Positions 37,973 through 47,227 are shown, counted from the stretch's first letter. The stretch: DNA of 64,000 nt from Blastopirellula sediminis (GCF_020966755.1 NZ_JAJKFT010000004.1:1116001-1180000); one strand, 5' to 3'. Translations and numbers: made by a program. The notes: generated by a model from the letters alone, not told the origin.

Positions 37973-39661
37973 TTAGTCTTGCGGCGGCTGGTCGAGTCGC
38001 TCCTCGGCCCAAACCGCCAGCTTTTCCCGGAAAATCTTCGCATTGTGGCGAATATCGACCGGAAACGCGGGATGTAAAAGGAAGTCGTGAATCGATTCGG
38101 TCAGCGGATGCGGCGCGCACTGCTCACCCACTTCGGCCAATAGCGCGGTAATCGCTTCTTTGGTCTGCGGATACTTGTCCGGCCATGGTTCCACGATCAT
38201 CACGGGAAACTGTTGACCAGGTTCCCCCACGCCGACCAATGCGCTCCGGTAGATCGCGGGATGATTGTTGGCGATCGCTTCGCACGGAATTGTGAACATG
38301 TCGCCGTCGGGCGTTTGCACGCGATGCGCTTTACGACCGCAGAACCAGAAGCGATCGTCGGCGTCGAGATAACCGACGTCTCCCATTCGATGCCAGATCC
38401 GATCTCCATCAGCGATCTTCGCCAGCTTCGTCGCTTCTTCGCTGGTGAAGTAGCGCCGCGTAACGACCGGGCCAGAGACGATCAACTCGCCGATTTCTCC
38501 AGCGTCGACGGCTTCGCAATCGTCGATCGTCGCGATCGGCGCGTCGCTGATCCGGATAACGCGCCACTCGATGCCGCTGAAGCGACGACCAACGCAAGTG
38601 CCGGCGCCTTGTTGCGATTGCAGTTCGGTCCCTTCGAGCACTTCGCTCGCGGCAATCGAAGCGATTGGCAATGCTTCGGTCGCGCCGTACGGCGTGTGGA
38701 TGTCTCCTTCGGGATGAATCACGTTCTTCATCCGCCGCAGCACATGCGGCGGAACTGGCGCGCCAGCCGAGAGGACGCGCTTCAGCGTGGGGAGACGAAT
38801 CTGATGCTGCTCGCAGTAGAGTCCGACCTTGTTCCAGACGGCTGGCGATGCGAACGACTGCGAGATCTGCCAGTCGTGGATCGGTTCGATGATGTTCAGC
38901 GGATTAACCGCAGCGGGACGACTCGCGTCCATTTCCGGTATGACCGACGTCACCCCCATCGCGCTGTTGAACAGGCCGAACAGCGGAAAACCAGGCAAGT
39001 CGATTTCGCCCGGCTGAATGTCGTAGCGATCGCGAATCTGCTGGACTTGTTCGTAAAACCCTTCATGCCGGAAGAGAACGCCCTTCGGCGGTCCGGTGCT
39101 GCCGGTCGTGAAGATGATCGCCGCCGGATCATCGTCCGCTGCAGCGAACGGTTGAAACTGAGTGACGTCCGCTTTCCGCAGGTCTTCGATCGTCGGGCCG
39201 CCCCAAAACCAGCGGCGGCCGACGGTGACGTTCTTTTTCGCTCGGGCGTAGCGGCGTCCCATCAAGACGCGGACAGCCTGCACGATCGAGATCGCGACGA
39301 ACCCTTCCGGCTCGACCTGATCAAGACAGCGAAGCAGATTTTTACGTCCCATGCCGGGATCGATCAGCACGCTCACCGCGCCGACTTTGAATAGGGCGAA
39401 GACGAGCGAGACGAAGTCGATGCTCGGTTTGACCAGTAGGGCGAGCCGCGTCCCCGGCGTTACTCCCATCTCCGCCAATCCAGCGGCCAGTCGAGTACTA
39501 TCCGCTTCTAGCTGGGCGAACGTAATCGTCTTGTAGATGCGCCGGCCATCTGGTCCGCGACGACCTGGGGTCGCAATCGCGACAGCATCGGGGCGCTCCT
39601 CAGCGACTTGTGCCAGGAGAAAGCCGACGTTCTTGGTGGTGGTCGAAGCGGCGGTCGCCAC
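37973..39661 (-). CDS. oleC: OleC-type AMP-dependent beta-lactone synthetase
   Basis: About 562 aa, ANL (acyl-CoA ligase) superfamily. OleC uses ATP to close the 2-alkyl-3-hydroxy acid to a beta-lactone. The ATP loop is IIFTTGSTGPPKGVLFRHEG; TPYGATEALP is the A5 motif; RMGDVGYLDADDRFWFCGRKAHRV is the A7-A8 region. The end HPAFPVDIRHNAKIFREKLAVWA is nearly the same as in Xanthomonas OleC as I remember it; that C-terminus separates OleC from ordinary fatty acid ligases. The start is uncertain: the frame is open to a TTG at 39733, which would overlap the ATP-grasp gene by 26 bases; GTG at 39661 is my choice. Confidence 0.82.
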   Translation of the reverse strand: MATAASTTTKNVGFLLAQVAEERPDAVAIATPGRRGPDGRRIYKTITFAQLEADSTRLAAGLAEMGVTPGTRLALLVKPSIDFVSLVFALFKVGAVSVLIDPGMGRKNLLRCLDQVEPEGFVAISIVQAVRVLMGRRYARAKKNVTVGRRWFWGGPTIEDLRKADVTQFQPFAAADDDPAAIIFTTGSTGPPKGVLFRHEGFYEQVQQIRDRYDIQPGEIDLPGFPLFGLFNSAMGVTSVIPEMDASRPAAVNPLNIIEPIHDWQISQSFASPAVWNKVGLYCEQHQIRLPTLKRVLSAGAPVPPHVLRRMKNVIHPEGDIHTPYGATEALPIASIAASEVLEGTELQSQQGAGTCVGRRFSGIEWRVIRISDAPIATIDDCEAVDAGEIGELIVSGPVVTRRYFTSEEATKLAKIADGDRIWHRMGDVGYLDADDRFWFCGRKAHRVQTPDGDMFTIPCEAIANNHPAIYRSALVGVGEPGQQFPVMIVEPWPDKYPQTKEAITALLAEVGEQCAPHPLTESIHDFLLHPAFPVDIRHNAKIFREKLAVWAEERLDQPPQD

Positions 39662-39707
39662 TGATGTTACCGTTCGGGGAAAGCGAAAGGGATCAAAGCT
39701 CGGTAAT

Positions 39708-40616
39708 CTAGGCCGATGAGCGGCTCTCCACAACCGCCCGAACGTGGGAAAGCGTTTCCGCGGCGATATCGGCCTGACAGGCGGCGGCCAGCGCTTTCCA
39801 GCCGGGAACGCCGTTCACCTCCAAGAGATAAAGGCTTCCATCCTTGCCTGGCAGCAGATCGACGCCGGCCATGTCGAGCTGCAGCGCGTCGAGCGATTGG
39901 AGGGCGATCTCGAGCTGTTCATCTGTTGGAGCGTGCGGTCGACTCTCGGCGCCGCGCTGGACGTTGGTTCGCCAATCGCTGACGCTATGCCGCGTCATTC
40001 CCCAGATTTTGCCGCCGATAGCGAGGACTCGGATGTCGTAGCCGTCATGCGGTACGAACTTCTGGAGAAAGAGAACTGAGTCGGTCCGCGATAGCGTTTT
40101 GAAGACCCGCTCGGCCAGATCGGGAGATTCGACCCGCAGAATTCCACGGCCTTCCCCTCCGAACAGCGGTTTGACGACGACGTCGCCGCCGAGGGTCTCG
40201 TAGGCGGCGAGGGCATCTTCCCACGTTTCGCAGAGATAGGTCTCGGGAACCAAGATTCCGCGAGCCGCGAGCCGCGAGAGGGTCAGATACTTGTCGATGG
40301 CGATTTCAAGACTGCGGGGGGCGTTCAGAACGACGGCGCCCTGGCGTTCATATTCGGCGAGCCAGTTCATGCGGTAGATGACTTGCTCGAGACTGCCGAG
40401 CGGCATCGTCCGGACTAGCAACGCTTGCAGCAGGTCGGCATTTTGCTGATCGCCGTGCGAGAATTGGGCCGCTTTGCCGACGGTCGCCTGCAGGCGGCGG
40501 AAGTCGACCGTCGTGACGTCAATCTCCCCCAGTTTGGCGGCGGCGCGGGTCAGATCTTGGGCGTACCAGCTATCTGGCGCCGCGAGCAATCCGACCTGTA
40601 GAGGGGGCTTGGCCAT
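39708..40616 (-). CDS. RimK-like ATP-grasp ligase
   Basis: 302 aa ATP-grasp enzyme that probably ligates an amino acid to a carboxylate. ATP-grasp blocks: IAIDKYLTLSRLAARGILVPET, DVVVKPLFGGEGRGILRV (phosphate loop), LFLQKFVPHDGYDIRVLAIGGKIWGMTRHS and AGVDLLPGKDGSLYLLEVNGVPGWKAL (metal-binding Asp/Glu/Asn). It resembles RimK/MptN, which adds glutamate to ribosomal protein S6 or to tetrahydromethanopterin; mch at 43282 makes the cofactor role plausible. It heads the minus-strand run and its end meets or overlaps oleC, so it could instead serve that pathway. Confidence 0.78.
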   Translation of the reverse strand: MAKPPLQVGLLAAPDSWYAQDLTRAAAKLGEIDVTTVDFRRLQATVGKAAQFSHGDQQNADLLQALLVRTMPLGSLEQVIYRMNWLAEYERQGAVVLNAPRSLEIAIDKYLTLSRLAARGILVPETYLCETWEDALAAYETLGGDVVVKPLFGGEGRGILRVESPDLAERVFKTLSRTDSVLFLQKFVPHDGYDIRVLAIGGKIWGMTRHSVSDWRTNVQRGAESRPHAPTDEQLEIALQSLDALQLDMAGVDLLPGKDGSLYLLEVNGVPGWKALAAACQADIAAETLSHVRAVVESRSSA

Positions 40617-40794
40617 CGAAAACCGCCAGACGCGGGGCTTTGATCTGAATAATCAGGAAAATGGAAACAATCGATTCAATCGTTAGAGTCGAACTGCCGA
40701 TCACCATAGTGACAGAATCTTATGCACGCTAGCCGTGGCCGCAAAACCAAGGGCAACAAGCCGAAGTCATAGTTCAGGGTCGGGAACCGAAAAA

Positions 40795-41163
40795 ATGCAA
40801 GTCAAAGTCTACGTACCGAAAACCGTCGAAATTCCGAGCGAATACCTGCCGGCTCTCGTTCAACGCGCCAACGACAATCTGGGCGACGCTGGACGTAGCG
40901 TTGCGGCCTCGCGCGGTCACCTGGTTCGCCAAGCCGTTCGTGACGGCCTGCTTCGCGAACTGGATCACCTGATGAGCGAGGACGACGCGGTCGATCTCTA
41001 CTGCGATCCGGGTAGCGAGATTCCGTTGGAAATCGAAAATCGCACCGTCACGCTAACCGAACTTCTCGAAGCTTTGCAGAACAAGAAAGCTTCCTGGGGG
41101 ATTAAATCCGAAGATCTCTCCGACAAACAGCCCGGCATTACTCCGCGACGCCGGGCCGCCTAG
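40795..41163 (+). CDS. Hypothetical protein, 122 aa
   Basis: No named family. Soluble protein: VKVYVPKTVEIPSEYLPALVQRANDN, a helical RGHLVRQAVRDGLLRELDHLM, and VDLYCDPGSEIPLEIENRTVTLTELLEALQNKKASWGI, ending in a basic PRRRAA. The ATG at 40795 is preferred; a GTG at 40735 would add 20 Ser/Arg-rich residues. A strong hairpin follows at 41204. On the plus strand between two minus-strand transcription units. Confidence 0.6.
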   Translation: MQVKVYVPKTVEIPSEYLPALVQRANDNLGDAGRSVAASRGHLVRQAVRDGLLRELDHLMSEDDAVDLYCDPGSEIPLEIENRTVTLTELLEALQNKKASWGIKSEDLSDKQPGITPRRRAA

Positions 41164-41203
41164 TTTCCAGGATTGCGGCCGAAAATTGGGCATCGAAAAC
41201 CAG

Positions 41204-41237
41204 GCAGGACGTGCTATCGCAGCACGTCCTGCTCTCA
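41204..41237 (+). terminator. Probable terminator after the hypothetical gene
   Basis: GCAGGACGTGCT, loop ATCGC, AGCACGTCCTGC: a perfect 12-bp stem followed by TCTCATTTCTT, a weak T-rich tract. It begins 41 bases after the stop codon. Confidence 0.6.
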
Positions 41238-41446
41238 TTTCTTGGGGGGCTGCATGGGGCCTAGTCGACTTTTCGGTTTGGCGGAACTCTAGCGGCCAAG
41301 TTAGCTGTCCCATCCAAGTTCGTTTGATGCCGCATGGTCCCTGTTAAAACCCGATCATCTCCTACATCAAGGAACACTGTTATTTCGATGGCAAGGATCG
41401 GAATAACTAGTTAGGGGTCAGCGAATACGGGCAGGCGGAACCGAAA

Positions 41447-43285
41447 ATGCATACGGGGCTAACGAGTCGCAGGGCTGATTGTCCGCTATGCGGAACAGCT
41501 CTGAAGCGCGACGAAGATAGCGTCCGCGATTTGTGGAATTGCCACAGTTGCGGATTGTCGATCGAGCTTGCGCAGCCGCGTGACTCGATGCCAGATCTGG
41601 CCCCAGCCCGCAGCGGTCCGCTGTGCGACGACAAAGACGAAGATCAACTCGATCGTTGGCTCGCCGGCAAGCCGATCGAACGCAAAGTTCCCCCTCTGAC
41701 TCGCCGGCTGCAGCGTTGGTCCCAGGAAAACTGGGGAGCGGTTACGTGCTTTCTGATTGCGATGCTCGGCGTCTCCGGCATTGCGGCTCATGCGATGCAA
41801 AACAGCGTCGTCGCCCAGCGACAATTGGCGGATGAACGTGCCGCCCATGCTACGACCCGCGAGCAAGCGGAACAGCGCGACGAACAGCTGCGGCTGTTGG
41901 TCGACTCGGCCCAAATCAAAGCGCGGGCGCTCGGTAAGCAGCTGGATCAGGCCCGCTTGGAATCGCGGCGCGACTTGTCGCTGCGTCTGGCGGATGAAGC
42001 GACGCGGCTGGAGCAAGCGGCGCCGCAACGTTCGCTGATGTTGGCGGCCGAATCGGTGCAGATCGCTCGCGACTCGCGGCATTTTCCGGCCGCCGGGGCG
42101 GTTCAAGTTTTGTTCGATCAGTTGCAGGATCAATCGCGGCTTCGCGCATCCGGACATAGCGACGTGGTCCGCTCGATCGCCTTTAGCGGCGACGGCACGA
42201 TGTGGGCCAGCGGCGGCGACGACAATCGCGCCATTCTGCATAGCTTCGACGGACGACGAACTTCGATTCCGCTGGAAGCTCACTGGAGCCGCGTCAGCCA
42301 GGTCAAGTTTTCGCCCGATTCGCGCAAGTTGGCGACCGCCAGCTTTGACGCGACGATCTGCTTGTGGGACGTCCGCAGCAGCGAAGTGGCGCAGTCGCCG
42401 GTCGTGTTGTCGGGACATGACGAACGGGTCCTGTCGATCGACTTCAGCGCTGACTCGCGTTGGCTCCTCTCGAGCGCTCAAGCGGCGCCGGGGAGTCCGA
42501 GCGAAATCTTGTTGTGGGATCTGCAAGCGAAGGGGCACCCGCAAGTCACGCAGACGTTGGGTCAGCATTTCGGTCGCGTCCATGCGGCGCAGCTCAGCCC
42601 CGATGGACGCTGGGCCTTTACCGCTTCGGCCGATGGATTCGTCCAGCTATGGCGGCTCAATCCGAAGAGCGGCGATCGAATGACGGTCGCGATGCGGGCC
42701 CAGCATGGTTTGACCGATCGGGTCTGTTTCTCGCCCGATAGTTCGCAATTGGTGACGGTTTCGGAAGGGAGTAATGGGGAGTGCGTCATTCGCCGTTGGC
42801 AGTTGGGCGAAATGATTCGTCCCGAGACGATCGCAACCTTGAAGATCGCTCCCTTGGCGGCGGACGTTGATTTCAAGAATGAAAACGTCGTGATCGGCGG
42901 CCAGCGTGGCGAACTGAAGGTGGTCAATTGGAATCTGCGGACGATCACCCCGGTGGTTGGCCATGAGCAGCGAATCCAATTGGTTCGTTTTCTGCCGGAT
43001 GGAGCGCTGGCCTCGGTCGATCAGCAAGGACTTGTACGCCGGACGCTTCTGGGTGGCAAAGACGAAATGGCGCTCGGCGTGAAGTTGCCGCAAGTTACCG
43101 GCCAAATCGAAGCGGCGGCGATTTCCGCCGATGGTCAGTGGGTCGCGGTGACCAATGAAAAGCGGGAAGTGATGATCCGCCAACTCGATCCAACGATCTT
43201 GATGGGGGTTGCGTTCGATCGACTGCAATCGCTCAGCGGCGACGTCGAAGTGATCGCCTCACAGCCGAGCGAAGAACGTCGCTAG
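41447..43285 (+). CDS. Zinc-ribbon/transmembrane/WD40 repeat protein
   Basis: 612 aa. Residues 12-36 form a zinc ribbon (CPLCGTALKRDED..NCHSCG). A transmembrane helix lies near residues 103-120 (VTCFLIAMLGVSGIAAHAM), then a coiled coil to about 210 (QLADERAAHATTREQAEQRDEQ, RLADEATRLEQAAP). From about 235 onwards come WD40 repeats: HSDVVRSIAFSGDGTMWASGG, HWSRVSQVKFSPDSRKLATAS with ATICLWDV, HDERVLSIDFSADSRWLLSS with EILLWDL, and more. This is the membrane-WD40 layout common in planctomycetes, often with kinase domains, here absent. Probably a scaffold; partners unknown. It is convergent with mch, whose stop is close to its own. Confidence 0.78.
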   Translation: MHTGLTSRRADCPLCGTALKRDEDSVRDLWNCHSCGLSIELAQPRDSMPDLAPARSGPLCDDKDEDQLDRWLAGKPIERKVPPLTRRLQRWSQENWGAVTCFLIAMLGVSGIAAHAMQNSVVAQRQLADERAAHATTREQAEQRDEQLRLLVDSAQIKARALGKQLDQARLESRRDLSLRLADEATRLEQAAPQRSLMLAAESVQIARDSRHFPAAGAVQVLFDQLQDQSRLRASGHSDVVRSIAFSGDGTMWASGGDDNRAILHSFDGRRTSIPLEAHWSRVSQVKFSPDSRKLATASFDATICLWDVRSSEVAQSPVVLSGHDERVLSIDFSADSRWLLSSAQAAPGSPSEILLWDLQAKGHPQVTQTLGQHFGRVHAAQLSPDGRWAFTASADGFVQLWRLNPKSGDRMTVAMRAQHGLTDRVCFSPDSSQLVTVSEGSNGECVIRRWQLGEMIRPETIATLKIAPLAADVDFKNENVVIGGQRGELKVVNWNLRTITPVVGHEQRIQLVRFLPDGALASVDQQGLVRRTLLGGKDEMALGVKLPQVTGQIEAAAISADGQWVAVTNEKREVMIRQLDPTILMGVAFDRLQSLSGDVEVIASQPSEERR

Positions 43286-44256
43286 AGTTCAAAACTCTCG
43301 CGTAACAGCGCTTCCGACGTTTCGCCGAATGAGTGAAGTCGGTCGTTATTGACGTTGATCCACGTCACCTGCGCTGGGCTGAAGAGCATCGGGTCGATTT
43401 GATAGAAATCGAACTTGGCGTCGCGCAAGATCTTCTCAAACGGCGTGCCGAAGGCAGGCGAACTGCTGCTGGGCAATTGGCGGCCGACGTCGCTGATTTC
43501 TTCGTCTTCGGCGTCGACCCATAACGTGACGTGTCCGCCGTAGAGGATCGCATCGTTGGTGCGGCCAATCCCTTGAACGTCGTTTTTCGCCAGCGGCGGC
43601 AGCGGGGCCGTTCCCTCGGCTTTGACAATCTTTTTCAGATCAAAATGAAGCTCGTGCAGCTTGTGCAAAGCTGTTTCGACGCTGCGCGCGACGATCTGCA
43701 CATGCCCCGCGACGCTGGCGGTACGTGCGACGAGCAATCGCAACTGATTCGGCTGAACGCCGCACTGCTTGGCGATTTCAACGCAAACTTCCTCCGGCGG
43801 AAGCTGCGCCGTCTCTAGTACTCCGACCGCGACGTCGGCCGACTCCGCAAGTCCCAGTTCGGCAATCAGCGGCTCTTTGCCAGCGAGCGCTCGCATTGGA
43901 CCGGAAGCCATCGCGAAGAACTCGCCGTGCAACACCTTCCAGCCGGCATATTGCGAACCCATGCAAGCGACGACCGGCTGATCCGTCTTCACATGCACGT
44001 CGAGAGGTACGCCGGCGAGACTTCCCAGCGTGAACTTGACTTCCCCTAATCCGGAAAGGCAAACCTCGGCCAACTTCAGTCCGGCGGATTGTCCGCCGGC
44101 CGCTCCGATTCCCAGGTCGAGAATCTGCGTCCCGCACGGGCTTTCGTGGACGATGGCCTGATATTGCTCGGGCTGGTCGATGATCGCCTGAGCGGCGGCC
44201 CATGCTCGTTGGTTAAGGTTCAAAAGGGGGCTCCGTAGATGAAATTGCTTACCCAT
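43282..44256 (-). CDS. mch: Methenyltetrahydromethanopterin cyclohydrolase
   Basis: 324 aa. Hydrolyses methenyl-H4MPT to formyl-H4MPT in tetrahydromethanopterin-linked one-carbon metabolism, used in archaea, methylotrophs and planctomycetes. Family blocks seen: LDLGIGAAGGQSAGLKLAEVCLSG, VVACMGSQYAGW, FFAMASGPMRALAGKE, ADVAVGVLETAQLPP, LLVARTASVAGHVQIVARSVETALHKLHELHFD (the most diagnostic, near residue 200) and GRTNDAILYGGHVTLWV. Length matches known Mch. The only other H4MPT candidate here is the ATP-grasp ligase at 39708. It ends four bases inside the stop of the WD40 gene on the opposite strand. Start at ATG 44256; no clear ribosome-binding site. Confidence 0.92.
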   Translation of the reverse strand: MGKQFHLRSPLLNLNQRAWAAAQAIIDQPEQYQAIVHESPCGTQILDLGIGAAGGQSAGLKLAEVCLSGLGEVKFTLGSLAGVPLDVHVKTDQPVVACMGSQYAGWKVLHGEFFAMASGPMRALAGKEPLIAELGLAESADVAVGVLETAQLPPEEVCVEIAKQCGVQPNQLRLLVARTASVAGHVQIVARSVETALHKLHELHFDLKKIVKAEGTAPLPPLAKNDVQGIGRTNDAILYGGHVTLWVDAEDEEISDVGRQLPSSSSPAFGTPFEKILRDAKFDFYQIDPMLFSPAQVTWINVNNDRLHSFGETSEALLRESFEL

Positions 44257-44361
44257 GTTGTTTCAGCAAAACGGGTTACTTGCAAGTCCGGCGCGGCGGG
44301 TCGATTGTTCCGGCGGCCTGCTCTTCGTAGAATTGGCGGTCGCTACTGACAGGAGAGTTGA

Positions 44362-45024
44362 GTGCAAAATCTGACGATAGAGAATTACGTAAAAGCGATT
44401 TACCAGGTCTGCGCCCGCGGAGACAAAGAAGCGGCGTCGACCGGCGAGTTGGCGGTCGCGCTCTCGGTGTCGCCGGGGACGGTGACCAGCATGCTGAAGA
44501 CGCTCAGCGAAGCGGGGCTGGCCGAGTACATGAAGTACGAAGGGGTCAGTCTGACGCCGGCCGGGCGAACGCTCGCGCTTCGCGTGCTTCGTCGGCATCG
44601 CTTGATTGAAGTCTTTTTGGTTCGGACGCTCGATCTGACGTGGGACGAAGTCCACGAAGAAGCGGAGCACATGGAACATGCCGTCAGCGATCTATTAATC
44701 GATCGGATCGACGAGTATCTCGGTCATCCCGAAACCGATCCGCACGGCGATCCAATCCCACGGGCCGACGGCAGCATGGTCAACATCGACACCAAGAAGC
44801 TGACCAAGTGGGAACCGTCGCAGCCGTTTCGGTTGATTCGGGTGATGGATCAGACTTCCGACTTCTTGCGTTATCTGACCGAAGAGTCGCTCGCGCCGGG
44901 CTGCGAAGGAAAGATTGTCTCGTTCCGCGCCGAAGCTGGCGTGATCACGATTGAAGTCGAAGGACGTCAGACGACGCTTGGATTGGACGCAGCAGAGAAA
45001 CTGTTGGTCTCGGCCCTGACGTGA
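44362..45024 (+). CDS. DtxR/MntR-family metal-dependent regulator
   Basis: 220 aa. N-terminal winged helix (TIENYVKAIYQVC, STGELAVALSVSPGTVTSMLKTLSEAGLAEY). Dimerisation/metal-binding domain with RRHRLIEVFLVRTLDLTWDEVHEEAEHMEHAVSDLLIDRID, where the Glu/His ligands of MntR/IdeR sit, followed by HPETDPHGDPIP. A C-terminal SH3-like (FeoA-type) domain (FRLIRVMDQTSDFLRYLTE..GKIVSFRAEAGVITIEV) is present, so it is the longer IdeR-type. Probably represses iron or manganese uptake genes elsewhere. GTG start at 44362 with AGGAG upstream. It diverges from mch across 105 bases and could regulate that promoter too. Confidence 0.9.
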   Translation: MQNLTIENYVKAIYQVCARGDKEAASTGELAVALSVSPGTVTSMLKTLSEAGLAEYMKYEGVSLTPAGRTLALRVLRRHRLIEVFLVRTLDLTWDEVHEEAEHMEHAVSDLLIDRIDEYLGHPETDPHGDPIPRADGSMVNIDTKKLTKWEPSQPFRLIRVMDQTSDFLRYLTEESLAPGCEGKIVSFRAEAGVITIEVEGRQTTLGLDAAEKLLVSALT

Positions 45025-45041
45025 CGACGGCACCCGTTAAT

Positions 45042-45551
45042 TTACGTCTGCGGTTGCGGGGCGTTGATCGGTTCGTGACCGAGGGAGCGGCGCACGACGG
45101 ACAACTGCCCGGTGTGCATCCCTTCGTGCCAGACCGCCGTTTCGAAGACCGCGCCGACGTCGTTTAAGAAGTCAGGCGATCCGGCCGGCGCCGCGGCCGA
45201 CATCCCTTCTTCCGTGATTTCGTCGAAGGCGGCCATCAATGCGGCGCGACGCTGACGCAAATAAGCGAGCACTTCTTCCGCCGCCGGGTATTGGTCAGGA
45301 TCAGCGACCGGATGCGAACCGACGCCGAAGAGCAACTGATACTCGTCTCGCGGCTCCGCCTTGTCGGGGGCGATTTGGCTGAGGAAGAAGTTGTCCATCA
45401 GCGCCAAGTGTCCGGCGATCCAAAGAGCGTGATTCGTCTGATGACAGACCTGCTGCGTCCATTCTTCTGGAGTGTGGAAGTCTTGCAGCAAGCGTTCGGT
45501 GAACTCGCGGGCCGCGATCAGTCGTTTGCGTAGTCGCTCTTTCGGAGTCAT
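45042..45551 (-). CDS. DinB-family protein
   Basis: 169 aa four-helix DinB/YfiT-like protein. Metal-site histidines are seen in HQTNHALWIAGHLAL (residues 36-50) and WHEGMHTGQLSVVRRSLG (residues 141-158). The rest (AAREFTERLLQDFHTPEEW, VLAYLRQRRAALMAAFDEI) fits the DinB_2 layout. These proteins are often thiol-dependent transferases or damage-inducible and of unknown substrate. Convergent with the DtxR-type gene; only 17 bases separate their stops. Confidence 0.85.
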   Translation of the reverse strand: MTPKERLRKRLIAAREFTERLLQDFHTPEEWTQQVCHQTNHALWIAGHLALMDNFFLSQIAPDKAEPRDEYQLLFGVGSHPVADPDQYPAAEEVLAYLRQRRAALMAAFDEITEEGMSAAAPAGSPDFLNDVGAVFETAVWHEGMHTGQLSVVRRSLGHEPINAPQPQT

Positions 45552-45790
45552 TCGCTGATCCTGTCAAAGTTGTCGGCGGGAAGGGGAACTTCCCGTCCTC
45601 TGTGATGCCGCGCAGCATCGTGAGAAACCGTTCGACTTGGTCATCCTGAAAGTTGGTAAGTGACGGGACGCATGGCGCCCCCAACTGATAGGAGAGCGAA
45701 CGATCGCGGCAAGACGGCCTATAGGGCGCAAATAGTCGGAATACCAATAAACGAAATTCTAGGGATCGCCGTGGCGATGGGACAAGCGTC

Positions 45791-45820
45791 TTGATTGATC
45801 GAACGCCAGAGGCCTACAAT
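45791..45820 (+). promoter_or_regulatory. Sigma70-type promoter for the dnaJ-like gene
   Basis: TTGATT (45791-45796), 18-base spacer, TACAAT (45815-45820), about 75 bases before the ATG at 45895. The rest of the gap 45552-45790 shows no gene. Confidence 0.5.
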
Positions 45821-45894
45821 ACTTGCTGTCGATTTTTGCACTACGTAACGGATTTTACCGCAACGGTTTAGGGCCTTTAGCCCGCCTGACCTCC

Positions 45895-46845
45895 ATGCCT
45901 GAAGACTTCTACAAAACCTTAGGCGTTTCGCGGGGAGCGACTTCTGACGAGATTCAGAAGGCGTACCGCAAGCTCGCCAAGAAATACCATCCGGACGTCA
46001 ATCCTGACGACAAAAAGGCGCAAGAACGCTTCAAAGAGATCCAAAACGCCTACGACGTTTTGGGGGATGCGGAAAAGCGGACCAAGTACGATCAGTTCGG
46101 CCATGGCTTCGAGCAGATGGGCGCCGGCCCCCAAGGCGGAGCATGGCGACATGCTGGCGGCGGCGGTGGAGCGCAAGAGTTCGACTTTAGCGACCTCTTT
46201 GGTGGCGGCGGAGGAGGAGGAGGGGGAGACGCCGGCGGTTTCTCCGACATCTTCCGGCAATTTACCGGCGGAGGAGGGCGGCGTGCCCGTTCGGCCCCGA
46301 TGCGCGGCGCCGATCTTCACCACGAAGTAACGGTTCCATTTCGGACCGCGGTTGAAGGGGGGGAAGTGATGCTGAGCGTTCGGCGCGGCAACAGCGTCGA
46401 AACGATCTCGGCCCAGATTCCCGCTGGCATCGAAGATGGCAAGAAGATCCGTCTCCGCGGCCAGGGAGAACCCGGCCCAAACGGCGGACCGGCCGGCGAT
46501 ATCCTGATCAACGTCCATATCGACTCGCATCGCTGCTTCGTCCGCAACGGCAAGAATCTGGAAGTCAAAGTGCCGATCACGCTCGAAGAAGCGGCGCTCG
46601 GCGGCAAGATCGACGTTCCGACTCCGCACGGCACGATCACGCTGACCATTCCGCCGAATTCCTCGAGCGGCAAACGTCTTCGTATTCGGGGCCAAGGGGT
46701 CAAGCAGAAGTCGAGCGAGCCGGGTGACCTGTACGCCGAATTGCAGATCAAAATGCCGGCCGAACTGGATGAAAAGGGGCAAGAGCTCGTTCGCCAACTC
46801 GGCAAGCTCTACACCGAAAGCCCGCGCAAAGACCTTGCCTGGTGA
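45895..46845 (+). CDS. DnaJ C-terminal-domain chaperone (CbpA-type, no zinc finger)
   Basis: 316 aa Hsp40 co-chaperone that stimulates DnaK. J domain at residues 4-70 with the HPD signature in [11 protein letters not shown] Gly/Phe-rich linker ([19 protein letters not shown]..., residues 82-130) follows, then two C-terminal substrate domains ([40 protein letters not shown]). The CxxCxGxG zinc-finger repeats of true DnaJ are missing, so it is a type II protein such as CbpA. The ATG at 45895 opens the J domain. It is followed by rnpA after four bases, so co-transcribed. Confidence 0.92.
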   Translation: MPEDFYKTLGVSRGATSDEIQKAYRKLAKKYHPDVNPDDKKAQERFKEIQNAYDVLGDAEKRTKYDQFGHGFEQMGAGPQGGAWRHAGGGGGAQEFDFSDLFGGGGGGGGGDAGGFSDIFRQFTGGGGRRARSAPMRGADLHHEVTVPFRTAVEGGEVMLSVRRGNSVETISAQIPAGIEDGKKIRLRGQGEPGPNGGPAGDILINVHIDSHRCFVRNGKNLEVKVPITLEEAALGGKIDVPTPHGTITLTIPPNSSSGKRLRIRGQGVKQKSSEPGDLYAELQIKMPAELDEKGQELVRQLGKLYTESPRKDLAW

Positions 46846-46849
46846 GTGG

Positions 46850-47227
46850 ATGAATAACCAGGAGGATCGCGGGTTCGGCAAAGAAAAACGCCTGCTCCGC
46901 AGCGCTCAGTTTGACCAGGTCTTCGCCGGCAAGTGCTCGGCCGCCGACGGTATTCTGATCGTCTATGTCGCCGAAAATGAGGGGCTAGGGCCCCGAATCG
47001 GCCTGGTCGTTTCGAAGAAGGCAGGCAACGCCGTTCGCCGCAATCGGTGGAAGCGGCGTCTCCGCGAAGCGTTTCGGATCCAGCAATCTCGCCTGCCGGA
47101 AAACTGCGATCTGGTTGTGATTCCGCGGGCCGCAGTCGAACCGCCGTTCGAGCGCCTTTGCCGTAGCCTGGTCGAAACGGCGCGTCGTGCTCGCAAGAAG
47201 CTGCGCCAGCGAGGCTCGGAAGGATGA
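46850..47227 (+). CDS. rnpA: Ribonuclease P protein component
   Basis: 125 aa basic protein that helps RNase P RNA process tRNA precursors. The RNR motif region is [18 protein letters not shown] (residues 59-76), with [17 protein letters not shown] at the N-terminus and [12 protein letters not shown] ahead of it, all typical. The start at 46850 is four bases after the dnaJ-like stop and its end overlaps the yidD start (ATGA). The usual upstream neighbour rpmH is absent; dnaJ-like takes that place. Confidence 0.9.
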   Translation: MNNQEDRGFGKEKRLLRSAQFDQVFAGKCSAADGILIVYVAENEGLGPRIGLVVSKKAGNAVRRNRWKRRLREAFRIQQSRLPENCDLVVIPRAAVEPPFERLCRSLVETARRARKKLRQRGSEG

